Below, one piece after another: positions 50,795 through 59,389 of a DNA stretch of 64,000 bases. Both the position numbers and the translations under genes were made by a program. Position 1 is the first letter of the stretch, and each line of letters begins with the position of its first letter. Source of the DNA: Lachnospiraceae bacterium. GTDB lineage: Bacteria > Bacillota > Clostridia > Lachnospirales > Lachnospiraceae. A model generated the notes under the pieces. It saw only the letters and a list, made by a program, of their open reading frames with translations, was not told where the DNA came from and did not search any database. The stretch lies in contig AP025573.1 in NCBI GenBank assembly GCA_022845895.1, positions 778,501 to 842,500 of the forward strand, in the 5' to 3' direction.

Positions 50795-52948
50795 ATGGAT
50801 AAAGCGTTTGAAAAGAGGAAAAAGGTGGTATATGATTTATTATGTGATGAATTATATGTCCCGATGAAGTTCAAGGAGCTTGCCATGCTGCTGCAGGTTC
50901 CGAAAGAACAGAGGAAAGAATTAAAAGAGGTGCTGAAGTCGCTGGAGGAAGAAGGCAAGATCCACCAGACGAAGAAGGGCAAATACCGTAAAGGTGAGGC
51001 GAAGCATCTGACCGGAGTCTATCAGGCCCACCAGAGGGGCTTTGGTTTTGTTGCCGTGGAAGGTGAAGAGACGGATATCTTTGTGGGAGAGGACGACACG
51101 AACGGAGCGTTCAACGGCGATACGGTAGAAGTTGCCATAACAAAGGAACCGGACGGGAAGAGACGTGAAGGCAAGATCATCAGGGTCGTATCCCGTGGAG
51201 TTACGAGGCTGGTAGGGCTGTATCAGATGAAGCAAGGCAAAAACTATGGCTTTGTCATACCCGACAATCAGCGCTTCATCCAGGATATTTTTATTCCGGA
51301 AGAGAAATCCAAAGGCGCCGTAGACGGACACAAGGTAGTTGCAGAGCTGACATTTTACGGGGAACCGGGTCGTAAGCCGGAAGGGAAGATCGTGGAGATT
51401 ATCGGGCATGTCAATGACCCGGGCACCGATATCATGTCCATCGTCAAGGGGTACGACCTGTCGGTGGAATTTCCGGAGAAGGTGCTGAACCAGGCGGAAC
51501 GTACAGCAAAGCCGGTCAGTGAAGCGGATATGGCAGGCAGGAAAGATATCCGGGACTGGCAGATGGTGACAATTGACGGCGAGGACGCCAAGGACCTCGA
51601 TGATGCGGTGTCTGTCACAAAAGAAGGTGACAGCTACATCCTCGGCGTGCATATTGCCGATGTGACAAACTATGTGCAGGAAAACAGCGCCCTCGACCGG
51701 GAGGCCCTGAAGCGTGGGACAAGCGTGTATCTTGTGGACAGGGTTATCCCTATGCTGCCCCACACACTCTCCAATGGCATCTGTTCCCTGAATGCGGGTG
51801 AAGACAGGCTGGCCTTAAGCTGTATTATGCGAATCGACGGCAAAGGGCTTGTCGTGGACCATGAGATTGCAGAGACGGTGATTCATGTAGATGAAAGAAT
51901 GTCATATACGAGCGTAAGGAAAATCCTTGCCGATAAAGACGAGGAAGAAATAGTACGCTACCGGAACCTTGTACCGATGTTCGAGCGGATGCAGGAGCTG
52001 TCGTCCCTTCTGCGAAAGAGACGGCAGAAGAGAGGCTCGATTGATTTCGATTTTCCGGAAACGAAGATGATACTCGATGAACAAGGAAAGCCGGTGGATA
52101 TAAAGCCTTATGAACGGAATGTGGCTACGAAGATCATAGAGGATTTTATGCTCCTTGCTAATGAGACGGTGGCTGAGGATTATTACTGGCAGGAGCTTCC
52201 GTTCGTATACCGCACCCATGAGGCGCCGGATGATGAGAAGATAAGGGCTCTGGCCACGTTTATCAATAACTTTGGCTATTCCATGCATATCGGAGCGAAT
52301 GAAGTACGGCCAAAAGAGGTACAGAAGCTGCTTGCCAAGGTGGAAGGTTCGCCGGAGGAGGCGCTTATCAGCAGGCTTGCGCTGCGTTCTATGAAGCAGG
52401 CGAGGTACACGCCGGACAACAGTGGGCACTTTGGGCTTGCCGCCGGATATTATACCCATTTTACTTCCCCGATACGGCGGTATCCTGATCTGCAGATTCA
52501 CAGAATAATAAAAGACAGCCTGCGGGGACGTATGGATGGAGAAAAGACGGAGCATTACAGGAAAATACTTCCGGAGGTGACAAAGCACGCAAGTGAGATG
52601 GAACGCAGGGCCGACGAGGCGGAGCGTGAGACGATCAAGCTCAAGAAGGTGGAATATATGGAAGAGCACCTGGGTGAGGTATACGAGGGTGTGATATCCA
52701 GTATAACAAAATGGGGCATGTACATCGAGCTGCCCAATACGATAGAAGGCCTTGTCCATGTGGCCAACATGACGGACGACCATTATGAATATTATGAAAG
52801 CCGGTATGAGATGGCCGGGATCCACAAGGGTAAAGTGTTCAAGCTTGGCCAGCGCATATCTGTCCGTGTCACAGGTGCAGACAGGCGGATGCGGACGATT
52901 GATTTTGAGATTGCAGATGAAGGAGAGATGGGAGATGGCGAAGAGTAA
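50795..52948 (+). CDS. rnr: Ribonuclease R
   Basis: 717 aa. A 3'-5' exoribonuclease that degrades structured RNA, including non-stop mRNA freed by trans-translation. Order: N-terminal helix-turn-helix, cold-shock domains, RNB catalytic domain ([14 protein letters not shown], about 285-300), and a C-terminal S1 domain ([25 protein letters not shown]). AAAGGAG precedes the ATG at 50795. It overlaps smpB by 14 bases. Confidence 0.97.
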   Translation: MDKAFEKRKKVVYDLLCDELYVPMKFKELAMLLQVPKEQRKELKEVLKSLEEEGKIHQTKKGKYRKGEAKHLTGVYQAHQRGFGFVAVEGEETDIFVGEDDTNGAFNGDTVEVAITKEPDGKRREGKIIRVVSRGVTRLVGLYQMKQGKNYGFVIPDNQRFIQDIFIPEEKSKGAVDGHKVVAELTFYGEPGRKPEGKIVEIIGHVNDPGTDIMSIVKGYDLSVEFPEKVLNQAERTAKPVSEADMAGRKDIRDWQMVTIDGEDAKDLDDAVSVTKEGDSYILGVHIADVTNYVQENSALDREALKRGTSVYLVDRVIPMLPHTLSNGICSLNAGEDRLALSCIMRIDGKGLVVDHEIAETVIHVDERMSYTSVRKILADKDEEEIVRYRNLVPMFERMQELSSLLRKRRQKRGSIDFDFPETKMILDEQGKPVDIKPYERNVATKIIEDFMLLANETVAEDYYWQELPFVYRTHEAPDDEKIRALATFINNFGYSMHIGANEVRPKEVQKLLAKVEGSPEEALISRLALRSMKQARYTPDNSGHFGLAAGYYTHFTSPIRRYPDLQIHRIIKDSLRGRMDGEKTEHYRKILPEVTKHASEMERRADEAERETIKLKKVEYMEEHLGEVYEGVISSITKWGMYIELPNTIEGLVHVANMTDDHYEYYESRYEMAGIHKGKVFKLGQRISVRVTGADRRMRTIDFEIADEGEMGDGEE

Positions 52949-53402
52949 TGGGAAGATGATAGCCAATAATAAGAAGGCGTATCATGATTATTTTATCCTG
53001 GATACTTACGAGACGGGCATAGCTTTGCACGGGACGGAAGTGAAATCCCTGCGCATGGGCAAATGCAGCATAAAAGAGTCGTTCATCAGGATAGAGGACG
53101 GAGAAGTATACATCTATGGCATGCACATCAGCCCGTATGAAAAGGGGAATATATTTAACAAGGACCCGCTCAGGGTCAGAAAGCTGCTGCTCCATAAGGC
53201 AGAAATCAACAAGATGCTTGGCAAGACGAAGGAGAAAGGTATTGCGGTAATCCCTCTGAAGGTGTATTTTAAAGGAAGCCTTGTGAAGGTTGAGATTGGT
53301 CTTGCCAAAGGGAAAAAGCTATATGACAAACGCCAGGACATTGCGAAAAAGGATCAGCAGCGGGAAGCCCAGAGAGATTTCAAGGTGCGCAACCTCGGAT
53401 AG
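52935..53402 (+). CDS. smpB: SsrA-binding protein SmpB
   Basis: 155 aa. It carries tmRNA to stalled ribosomes. [33 protein letters not shown] is the core, followed by [19 protein letters not shown]; the basic tail [19 protein letters not shown] enters the mRNA channel. The start at 52935 lies in the end of rnr with GGAGATGGGAG ahead. The ssrA gene itself lies about 1.5 kb downstream. Confidence 0.98.
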   Translation: MAKSNGKMIANNKKAYHDYFILDTYETGIALHGTEVKSLRMGKCSIKESFIRIEDGEVYIYGMHISPYEKGNIFNKDPLRVRKLLLHKAEINKMLGKTKEKGIAVIPLKVYFKGSLVKVEIGLAKGKKLYDKRQDIAKKDQQREAQRDFKVRNLG

Positions 53403-53437
53403 AAGGTGGCATCTGCGGACAAGATGGAGGATATGAG

Positions 53438-53674
53438 ATGGTACCTGTTAAGAAAGAAGACCTGCGGAAGCTGGTCACACAGACTACGGTAGAGACTTAC
53501 GAAGAACTGACGCCACAGCTCATTCAGCTGATAGAAGGGACAAGACACGATGAGAAACTGACAGAAGCGCAGAAGCAGGATGAAATATCACTGCATATGA
53601 TGGGGTATATCAAATCGTGCACGAATGAAATCATCATCGAAGTGCTGTCAGAGATTCTGGGACTTACAGAATAA
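53438..53674 (+). CDS. Small helical hypothetical protein
   Basis: 78 aa, mostly helical, no signal or membrane segment. The residues LVTQTTVETYEELTPQLIQLIEG and DEISLHMMGYIKSCTNEIIIEVLSEIL are not recognised. AGGATATGAG precedes the ATG. It lies between smpB and a zinc-ribbon membrane protein in the same direction. Confidence 0.65.
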   Translation: MVPVKKEDLRKLVTQTTVETYEELTPQLIQLIEGTRHDEKLTEAQKQDEISLHMMGYIKSCTNEIIIEVLSEILGLTE

Positions 53675-53692
53675 GGATACGGAGGATAGGAA

Positions 53693-54235
53693 ATGGGATA
53701 TTGTGTTAAATGTGGTACAAAAGCTGCCGATGGGACAAGATACTGTCCCCAGTGCGGAGCAGAGATACCCTCACAGGGACGTCAGGATTATACATATGGA
53801 CCGGACATGAATCAACATGGATACTATGAGCAGGGTAATAGAACTGCGGGTACGGGCTATGAGAGCAGACAAGATGGCGGAGCATATTTTGACATGGAAG
53901 ATGTGCGTACGAATAAAGCCATGGGGGTACTGTCGTATCTCGGCATATTGGTACTGATACCGATACTTGCAGGAAACAAGAACTCGGAATATGTCAGATT
54001 CCACACGAACCAGGGGCTCGTACTCTTCATCGTGACCGTCGTAGTAAATCTGCTGTCCGGCAATTGGGTGTTCGGGTTTCATTCCTTTATCAATTTCGGA
54101 GGATGGTGGTTCGGCTGGATCTTCGACCTCATCGAACTTGCATTATTTATCATAGCAATCATGGGTATCGTACATGCATGCAGAGGAGAAAGAAAAGAGC
54201 TGCCTATTATCGGGCAGATTCATCTGCTCAAGTAA
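53693..54235 (+). CDS. Zinc-ribbon membrane protein
   Basis: 180 aa. An N-terminal zinc ribbon (CVKCGTKAADGTRYCPQCG, residues 4-22) is followed by a Gly/Tyr/Gln linker to about residue 68. Three hydrophobic stretches follow (VLSYLGILVLIPIL, LVLFIVTVVVNLLSG, WIFDLIELALFIIAIMGIVHA), like the DUF4870 membrane domain. Function unknown. GGAGG before the ATG and a long terminator after it mark a distinct gene. Confidence 0.78.
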   Translation: MGYCVKCGTKAADGTRYCPQCGAEIPSQGRQDYTYGPDMNQHGYYEQGNRTAGTGYESRQDGGAYFDMEDVRTNKAMGVLSYLGILVLIPILAGNKNSEYVRFHTNQGLVLFIVTVVVNLLSGNWVFGFHSFINFGGWWFGWIFDLIELALFIIAIMGIVHACRGERKELPIIGQIHLLK

Positions 54236-54238
54236 AAT

Positions 54239-54291
54239 GATAGCCGGCAGGGAGACGGGGCATCTGCCCCCGCTTCCCTGCCGGCTATCTG
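54239..54291. terminator. Bidirectional terminator between the zinc-ribbon gene and hsp20
   Basis: GATAGCCGGCAGGGA and TCCCTGCCGGCTATC arms form a long GC-rich stem with inner pairing of GGGG and CCCC. Confidence 0.85.
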
Positions 54292-54302
54292 CTGCCATCC
54301 GA

Positions 54303-54728
54303 TTACTCAATAGTAATCAGCTTAGGCTGTTCTTCCACCTTCTGCACCTCTTTCGGAATCTGCAGAAGAAGTACGCCGTCTCGGAAGGACGCTTTGATAT
54401 CATCCTGGGTTACCTTGTCCCCTACATAGAAGCTTCTGTTGCAGCTTCCTGTATAGCGCTCTTTGTGCAGGCAGTTTCCTTTCGCGTCTTTTTCTTCCTT
54501 TGTCTCATCCCGGTTTGCCGTGATTGTCAGGTATCCGTCTTTTAGATCAGCCTTGATATCCTCTTTGGCATATCCGGGAAGTTCCATCTCAATCATATAG
54601 CTTCCGTCTTTTTCATGGATGTCCGTCTTCATAATCTGAGAAGATGAATTCTCGAACGGGCGGGAAAAGAACGGATCCTTAAACATATCATCAAATAAGT
54701 TGTTAATACTTCTGTTTGCAAGTAACAT
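54303..54728 (-). CDS. Hsp20/alpha-crystallin small heat-shock protein
   Basis: 141 aa. An ATP-independent chaperone that holds unfolded proteins. The crystallin domain covers about residues 35-130 with MELPGYAKEDIKADLKDGYLTI and SFRDGVLLLQIPK. The GNCLHKERYTGSCNRSFYVG segment is the usual loop. AGGAGG precedes the ATG. The promoter carries a CIRCE element, so it is under HrcA heat-shock control. Confidence 0.95.
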   Translation of the reverse strand: MLLANRSINNLFDDMFKDPFFSRPFENSSSQIMKTDIHEKDGSYMIEMELPGYAKEDIKADLKDGYLTITANRDETKEEKDAKGNCLHKERYTGSCNRSFYVGDKVTQDDIKASFRDGVLLLQIPKEVQKVEEQPKLITIE

Positions 54729-54785
54729 AAGTCATTCCTCCTTGTTTATATATATTGTTGTATTTGTTTTATCTGCTATACATTA

Positions 54786-54814
54786 TATATAACACTAATT
54801 GTTAGCACTGTCAA
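54786..54814 (-). promoter_or_regulatory. Promoter of hsp20
   Basis: Read on the minus strand: TTGACA (54814-54809), spacer 17, TATATA (54791-54786). The -35 lies inside the CIRCE element. Confidence 0.75.
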
Positions 54815-54828
54815 GAGGTGAGTGCTAA
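54802..54828. promoter_or_regulatory. CIRCE element (HrcA operator)
   Basis: TTAGCACTG, nine bases, GAGTGCTAA: the consensus CIRCE with one mismatch in the left arm. It overlaps the hsp20 -35 box. Confidence 0.93.
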
Positions 54829-54851
54829 TTATTTTAAATTTTAGGCGGCCC

Positions 54852-54880
54852 TTGACATTTATTATATCTCAACATATAAT
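54852..54880 (+). promoter_or_regulatory. Promoter of ssrA
   Basis: TTGACA at 54852-54857, spacer 17, TATAAT at 54875-54880, a full consensus, 44 bases before the mature tmRNA end. Confidence 0.88.
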
Positions 54881-54923
54881 TAATTATGCAAAAGATGTCT
54901 GTAGGCCAGTTACACGATTATCA

Positions 54924-55271
54924 GGGCTTGTACTGGTTTCGACGGGGGTCTGGAAGTTGGAGAAGCCATCCGTAGCGGGACACTACGTTAAAAGTTCCAA
55001 TTAAATATAAACGCAGACAATAGAGAATTAGCGTACGCAGCCTAATTAGGCTGTAGTCGGCCTTAGGTTTTCCACCGCTTAAGAAACCGGCTTCAAACAG
55101 GTGGAGCACTTCGTTCTCAAAGCTTTGAGGGAATGGAAGAACTTATGAAGCTACTAAAACCGGAAGCCTGTCATTAGGCGGCCGGCAGAGGGAATGTCAA
55201 TATAATGACTGTGATGGGAGATGCTTCGATGGAGGGGCTTTCGGACGCGGGTTCAACTCCCGCCAGGTCCA
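54924..55271 (+). ncRNA. ssrA: Transfer-messenger RNA (tmRNA)
   Basis: The 5' end GGGCTTGTACTGGTTTCGACGG and the 3' T-arm with GGGTTCAACTCCC are diagnostic. GGGCUUG pairs with CAGGUCC near 55271 as the acceptor stem; the CCA end is not encoded. The tag frame reads from GCA at 55013: Ala-Asp-Asn-Arg-Glu-Leu-Ala-Tyr-Ala-Ala, stop at 55043-55045. It frees stalled ribosomes with SmpB. About 348 bases. Confidence 0.96.
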
Positions 55272-55274
55272 TTT

Positions 55275-55306
55275 GAAAAACGCCGTTGTTACGGCGTTTT
55301 TTTTTG
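55275..55306 (+). terminator. Terminator of ssrA
   Basis: AAAACGCCGT and ACGGCGTTTT arms with a 4-base loop and a T run. Confidence 0.9.
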
Positions 55307-55499
55307 TGGCGTATGCCGAAAGAAATGGGCTTGATAAATACAGACAAAGCACCGGCGGTGGAAATCATTTTTATATGTTTGATTCATATTGGTATTTCCA
55401 ATAAAATGAAAGATGGTTTATATAAAAAGAGCATTACTCGATAAGCCAACGAAAAATTTGTTTGATAAGATGTTATTAAAAGAAATAAGGAGGTGCAAA

Positions 55500-56411
55500 A
55501 TGATGCACGCATGGGAAGCAATTCAAAAATCGGTTGACTATATAGAAAATCACTTAACAGAGGAAATACCAATAGACAAACTGGCAGATATCGCCAACTT
55601 GTCGCCGTTTTATTTTCAAAGGCTTTTCTCTCGCTTAGTGAAGAAACCTGTCTGTGAATATATGAAACTTCGTAGATTGGCCAAAGCAGTAAGTGACCTA
55701 AAAGAGAAAAACTGTCGTATACTTGACGCTGCATTGGACTATGGTTTTTCCAGTCATGCCAGCTTTACAAGAGCGTTTAAAGAAACGTATGGTATTACAC
55801 CCGATGAATACCGTACAACGGGCGTCCATCTCAATCAATTTGTAAAACCAGAGTTGATATTAAATTATGTAATGGTTGATGAGAATGTTCCGATAGTTAC
55901 AGAGGGTATTGTACTTGAAGTCACACGCAAGCAATTAGCTAGGCCACGAACTTTTATTGGAATTGCAAAGGAAATACCTGTTTCAGAGTTACTGGGCGGC
56001 ACAGATACAAGCGTTTCATTTGCCGCAAAACTATGGAATGAATTTCATGAGGTAAAACCTAAAATTCCGCATTTGCTTGCAGATGGAAATGAATTTGGTG
56101 CGCTTTATATGGGCAAAGCTAAGGAGGGCTATTGCACCTATATGGCAGGGGCAGAAGCCGGGCATGGTTCTGCCGAAGATGGATTTACAGTCTTTGAACT
56201 CCCAAGTGCAGAGTATCTCGTCTGCGGATTTGAAGCGGAAAGTTTTGAAGAATTAACAAATTCTGCTGTATATAAAGCGCAGACATTTATGTCGCACTGG
56301 ATGGAGAAGCACAATTTGACTACTACTGATTTTGCGGGAGAAATGTATTATCCTGCCACAGGTGGTTGTGCATATATGGAGCATTGGATGCTGCCAATAC
56401 CAATTAAATGA
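55500..56411 (+). CDS. AraC regulator with GyrI-like effector domain
   Basis: 303 aa. Two helix-turn-helix motifs at the N-terminus (IPIDKLADIANLSPFYFQRLFSRLV, ILDAALDYGFSSHASFTRAFKETYG), followed by a GyrI-like ligand-binding domain (about 135-300, FIGIAKEIPVSELLGG, FTVFELPSAEYLVCGFEAE, YMEHWMLPI). Such regulators respond to small molecules and often activate efflux pumps. AGGAGG is well spaced to the ATG at 55500 or 55503. It is AT-richer than its neighbours, suggesting transfer. Confidence 0.88.
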   Translation: MMHAWEAIQKSVDYIENHLTEEIPIDKLADIANLSPFYFQRLFSRLVKKPVCEYMKLRRLAKAVSDLKEKNCRILDAALDYGFSSHASFTRAFKETYGITPDEYRTTGVHLNQFVKPELILNYVMVDENVPIVTEGIVLEVTRKQLARPRTFIGIAKEIPVSELLGGTDTSVSFAAKLWNEFHEVKPKIPHLLADGNEFGALYMGKAKEGYCTYMAGAEAGHGSAEDGFTVFELPSAEYLVCGFEAESFEELTNSAVYKAQTFMSHWMEKHNLTTTDFAGEMYYPATGGCAYMEHWMLPIPIK

Positions 56412-56560
56412 TGAAATAACTATCTGCCCTCTTTTTAAAGCACGGCGGTAACACCGCACTAAGGCAGCTCCCCTTATTCAGTTTGTTGTTGATACTGTTT
56501 TAATAGCAGCCACCTATACGGCGTTTTTTGTTATGTGCTGGTATACCTGGCGTAGGAAGC

Positions 56561-56887
56561 CTACCCTGCCTGAGACAGGTAGTTGTAGAGAATGTCGATG
56601 AATTCTCCGTTTGCCGGCTTCTGTTTGAGCTTGTAACCGGCAATTTTTATCAGAAGTTCGCGGTTGCCTTTGTACCAGCAGTTTGTAATAGCAGTGCGGA
56701 TACAGTGTTCTACGTTGTCCCTGGAAGTGCCGAAATGTTCTGCGATATCTACATACAGTGTCTTGTAGACAGAGAGCAGGTATTCTTCACTTGATAAGCA
56801 GAGCTGTAACGCGTAGAGGAGGAAATGGAATCCCTTCAGCGTGGACCGTACACCGAGCTTCAATAATAGTATTCTTATCTTTTGCAT
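56561..56887 (-). CDS. Stand-alone Spo0A C-terminal DNA-binding domain protein
   Basis: 108 aa. LGVRSTLKGFHFLLYALQLCLSSEEYLLSVYKTLYVDIAEHFGTSRDNVEHCIRTAI and the ending PANGEFIDILYNYL match the effector domain of Spo0A, but there is no receiver domain. In Spo0A the AxxxIHxxH-like helix recognises the 0A box. It could bind Spo0A targets without phosphorylation control, or act as a modulator. GAGG precedes the ATG. Confidence 0.82.
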   Translation of the reverse strand: MQKIRILLLKLGVRSTLKGFHFLLYALQLCLSSEEYLLSVYKTLYVDIAEHFGTSRDNVEHCIRTAITNCWYKGNRELLIKIAGYKLKQKPANGEFIDILYNYLSQAG

Positions 56888-56952
56888 AATGCCTCCTTGT
56901 GACCTTACGGATATATTGTAATCAATACGTGATCAAAAGGAGGATAGCGGAC

Positions 56953-56997
56953 ATAAACAGACTATAACAAGTCATAAACGACGATAATAGATGATAA
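56953..56997. repeat. Five ATAA repeats phased at the helical turn
   Basis: ATAA begins at 56953, 56964, 56974, 56984 and 56994, spacings 11, 10, 10, 10, in a gene-free stretch between the Spo0A-C gene and the response regulator. AT tracts in phase bend DNA. The unit looks like GAC(T)ATAA(A/C). Role unknown. Confidence 0.65.
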
Positions 56998-57070
56998 CAG
57001 AAATGTTACTATATAAAGACAACGGATAAGCATGGCAAGCGCTTTTTTCGGACCTGACCGGATATTCCAG

Positions 57071-57100
57071 GTCCCGGAGCTTAAAACTCCGGGACTTTTC
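57071..57100 (+). terminator. Terminator in front of the Bce-like two-component operon
   Basis: GTCCCGGAG and CTCCGGGAC arms with a 7-base loop and TTTTCTTT. No + strand gene ends here: the gap 56888-57070 holds no ORF. It may end a small RNA or be a leader attenuator. Confidence 0.8.
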
Positions 57101-57180
57101 TTTGCGCGGTATGGTATAATACAAGAATCAGACGGTGGACAAAGGGCACAATAACAGATAATGAGGAAAGGGGGTTGGCT

Positions 57181-57885
57181 ATGTCGGATAAGATTCTGCT
57201 CGTTGATGATGAAAAGGATATCGTAGACCTGCTGGAAGAGACATTATGTATGGATGGCTCCTATGAGATACGGAGAGCTTACAACGGCGGGGACGCGTTA
57301 CGTATCTGTAACGAGTTTGCACCGGATGTCATCATACTGGACATCATGCTCCCCGATATCGACGGTCTTGAAGTATGCCGCCAGATACGTGGCTATTCCT
57401 ATTGTTCTATTTTGTTTCTGTCTTCCAGAGATGATGATATTGACAAGATCCTGGGCCTGTCAGGCGGAGGTGATGACTATATCACGAAGCCATTCAGTCC
57501 CAGGGAAGTAGCATTTCGTGTAAAGGCACAGCTTCGCAGGCAGAAGTATCAGGATAATGGTAAGGAGCAGCCAGAGAAGCCGCTGACAGCTGGAAGGCTG
57601 ACGATAGACCGTGAGGGCTGCCGGGTGTTCAAAGATGGAAAAGAGCTGGAACTTACCGGACGGGAATTCCTTCTATTGTCATATATGGCTGAAAATGCAG
57701 GAAGAATCATCAGCAAGGAACAATTGTATGAGAGGGTGTGGGGGGAGTACAGCAGCATCTGCGACAACACGATTATGGTCCACATACGGCATATACGTGA
57801 GAAGATAGAAGATAACCCGTCTGATCCGCAGCAGCTTGTCACAGTGAAGGGTCTGGGGTATAAGTTGAAGAAAAGGACTGATTAG
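57181..57885 (+). CDS. Response regulator (OmpR family)
   Basis: 234 aa. Receiver residues are DDEKD (9-13), Asp54 in IILDIMLPD and Lys in YITKPFSP. The winged-helix output has LTGREFLLLSYMAENAGRIISKEQLYERVWG and VKGLGYKLKK. AAAGGGGG is spaced to the ATG at 57181 (a TTG at 57175 is less likely). The histidine kinase ORF begins directly after the stop. Confidence 0.94.
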   Translation: MSDKILLVDDEKDIVDLLEETLCMDGSYEIRRAYNGGDALRICNEFAPDVIILDIMLPDIDGLEVCRQIRGYSYCSILFLSSRDDDIDKILGLSGGGDDYITKPFSPREVAFRVKAQLRRQKYQDNGKEQPEKPLTAGRLTIDREGCRVFKDGKELELTGREFLLLSYMAENAGRIISKEQLYERVWGEYSSICDNTIMVHIRHIREKIEDNPSDPQQLVTVKGLGYKLKKRTD

Positions 57886-59295
57886 ATGAAAAGAACCGGA
57901 TACCGAACAAGCCTGCACATCTATAGCATGTTCCTGCTCTCCCTGACAGGGATACTGATTATAGCAGCGGTGCTCTTCTTTATGCTCATTACGGTCAGAA
58001 AGGCGGATGGGACCATTGTCAGGAGCGACTGGCCGGAACGCTTTACAGACAATTTTGAAGAGCAGATTATCTTTATCGATGATAAGCCTCAGATAACACA
58101 GTCCGGTATAGAGCAGCTTCAGAGAGAGCAGCTTGGAATCCAGGTAATAGATAGGGATGGCATAGAGCAATTTGGCTACAGAAAGCCGGAACAGGCCGCC
58201 GCAGGTTATACGGCCTCAGATTTGATAGCTATATACAGGGACGGGCATCTGGCAGACAGAAAAGAGGCATCCCTCATAGGGGAACTTGCAGACCGCAATT
58301 ACACGTACATCATCCATTTCCCCACAGCGGTCACGAAGGTTACCATGCAGCTGAGCGGAGAGCACTTTATAAAAGGCAGGACAATTGTATTAGTGCTTGG
58401 CAGCATATTGCTCGGCGTAATCATCATATCCGGTATGGCATACGGCTATTGGATGACGCGCATGATGGGACACGTGACGGATGCAGTCAAGGATATCGCC
58501 CGGCGTTCCTATCTATCCGTGGAGGATGATGGGATATTCGGCGATATATATGACAGCCTGAACCGGCTGGATGCAGAAATCAAGAGCAGCGACCGGATAA
58601 GGGAGCAGACAGAAAGCATGCGCAAGGAATGGATAGCTAATATCACCCATGACCTCAAGACGCCTTTGTCCCCGATAAAAGGATATGCGGAAATCATGCA
58701 GGAGGATAGCAGTACGGATATGCCGGGGCGGCACAGGAGGTATTCTGCAATCATATTGAAAAATGTCTCTTACATGGAGCAGCTCTTAGACGACCTGAAG
58801 CTGACATACCAGTTGGAGAGTGGTTCAGTTCTGCTGGACAGACAGAGGACGGATCTCGTCCGTTTTCTGAAGGAAACGGCCATCGATATTAGGAACACGC
58901 CGGAGTATGAGGACCGCAGCATCCAGATGGAGACCGTTCAGGACGACATATATTTTTGTTTCGACAGGAAGCTGTTCAGGCGGGCGTTCAGCAATCTCAT
59001 CATCAATGCCTTCATCCATGGGGGCGAGGATGCAGGCGTTACCATCTGCACGGTGGCTGACGGGCATGAGATACAGGTTATCGTGTCAGACAATGGTGCA
59101 GGTATGTCTGAAGAGGACGCAGGCCGACTGTTTCAGAGATATTACCGGGGTACGGATACAGACGAGAAACCGGAAGGGACCGGTCTTGGACTGGCGATAG
59201 CAAAGAGTGTCATAGAAAGCCATGGGGGGACAATCGCGGTTCGCAGCGCACCGGGTGCAGGTACAGATATAATCATTATATTTAAGGTTAATTAA
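57886..59295 (+). CDS. Sensor histidine kinase
   Basis: 469 aa. Membrane segments at 12-37 and 165-188 enclose an extracytoplasmic sensor of about 125 residues. HAMP follows. The phosphoacceptor is His255 in ANITHDLKTP; the ATPase domain has NLIINAFIHGG, DNGAGMS and GTGLGLAIAKSVIESHGG. Its partners are the regulator before it and the FtsX-type ABC transporter after it. Confidence 0.95.
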   Translation: MKRTGYRTSLHIYSMFLLSLTGILIIAAVLFFMLITVRKADGTIVRSDWPERFTDNFEEQIIFIDDKPQITQSGIEQLQREQLGIQVIDRDGIEQFGYRKPEQAAAGYTASDLIAIYRDGHLADRKEASLIGELADRNYTYIIHFPTAVTKVTMQLSGEHFIKGRTIVLVLGSILLGVIIISGMAYGYWMTRMMGHVTDAVKDIARRSYLSVEDDGIFGDIYDSLNRLDAEIKSSDRIREQTESMRKEWIANITHDLKTPLSPIKGYAEIMQEDSSTDMPGRHRRYSAIILKNVSYMEQLLDDLKLTYQLESGSVLLDRQRTDLVRFLKETAIDIRNTPEYEDRSIQMETVQDDIYFCFDRKLFRRAFSNLIINAFIHGGEDAGVTICTVADGHEIQVIVSDNGAGMSEEDAGRLFQRYYRGTDTDEKPEGTGLGLAIAKSVIESHGGTIAVRSAPGAGTDIIIIFKVN

Positions 59296-59389
59296 GGCAG
59301 GATACAAGTTAGATTAAGGCTGGCAGTTTATCATCTTATCATGATAGCTGTCAGCTTTTTCTATGGCTTGAAAAGAAAGAAGGTGCGTC

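Noticed and set aside
51902..52966. A 354-codon minus-strand frame opposite rnr
   Set aside because: Antisense shadow of ribonuclease R with no start signal and no recognised domain.
56953..56997. Considered as a CRISPR array or tandem repeat
   Set aside because: Units are only 10-11 bases with a 4-base core; no spacer-repeat pattern and no cas genes.
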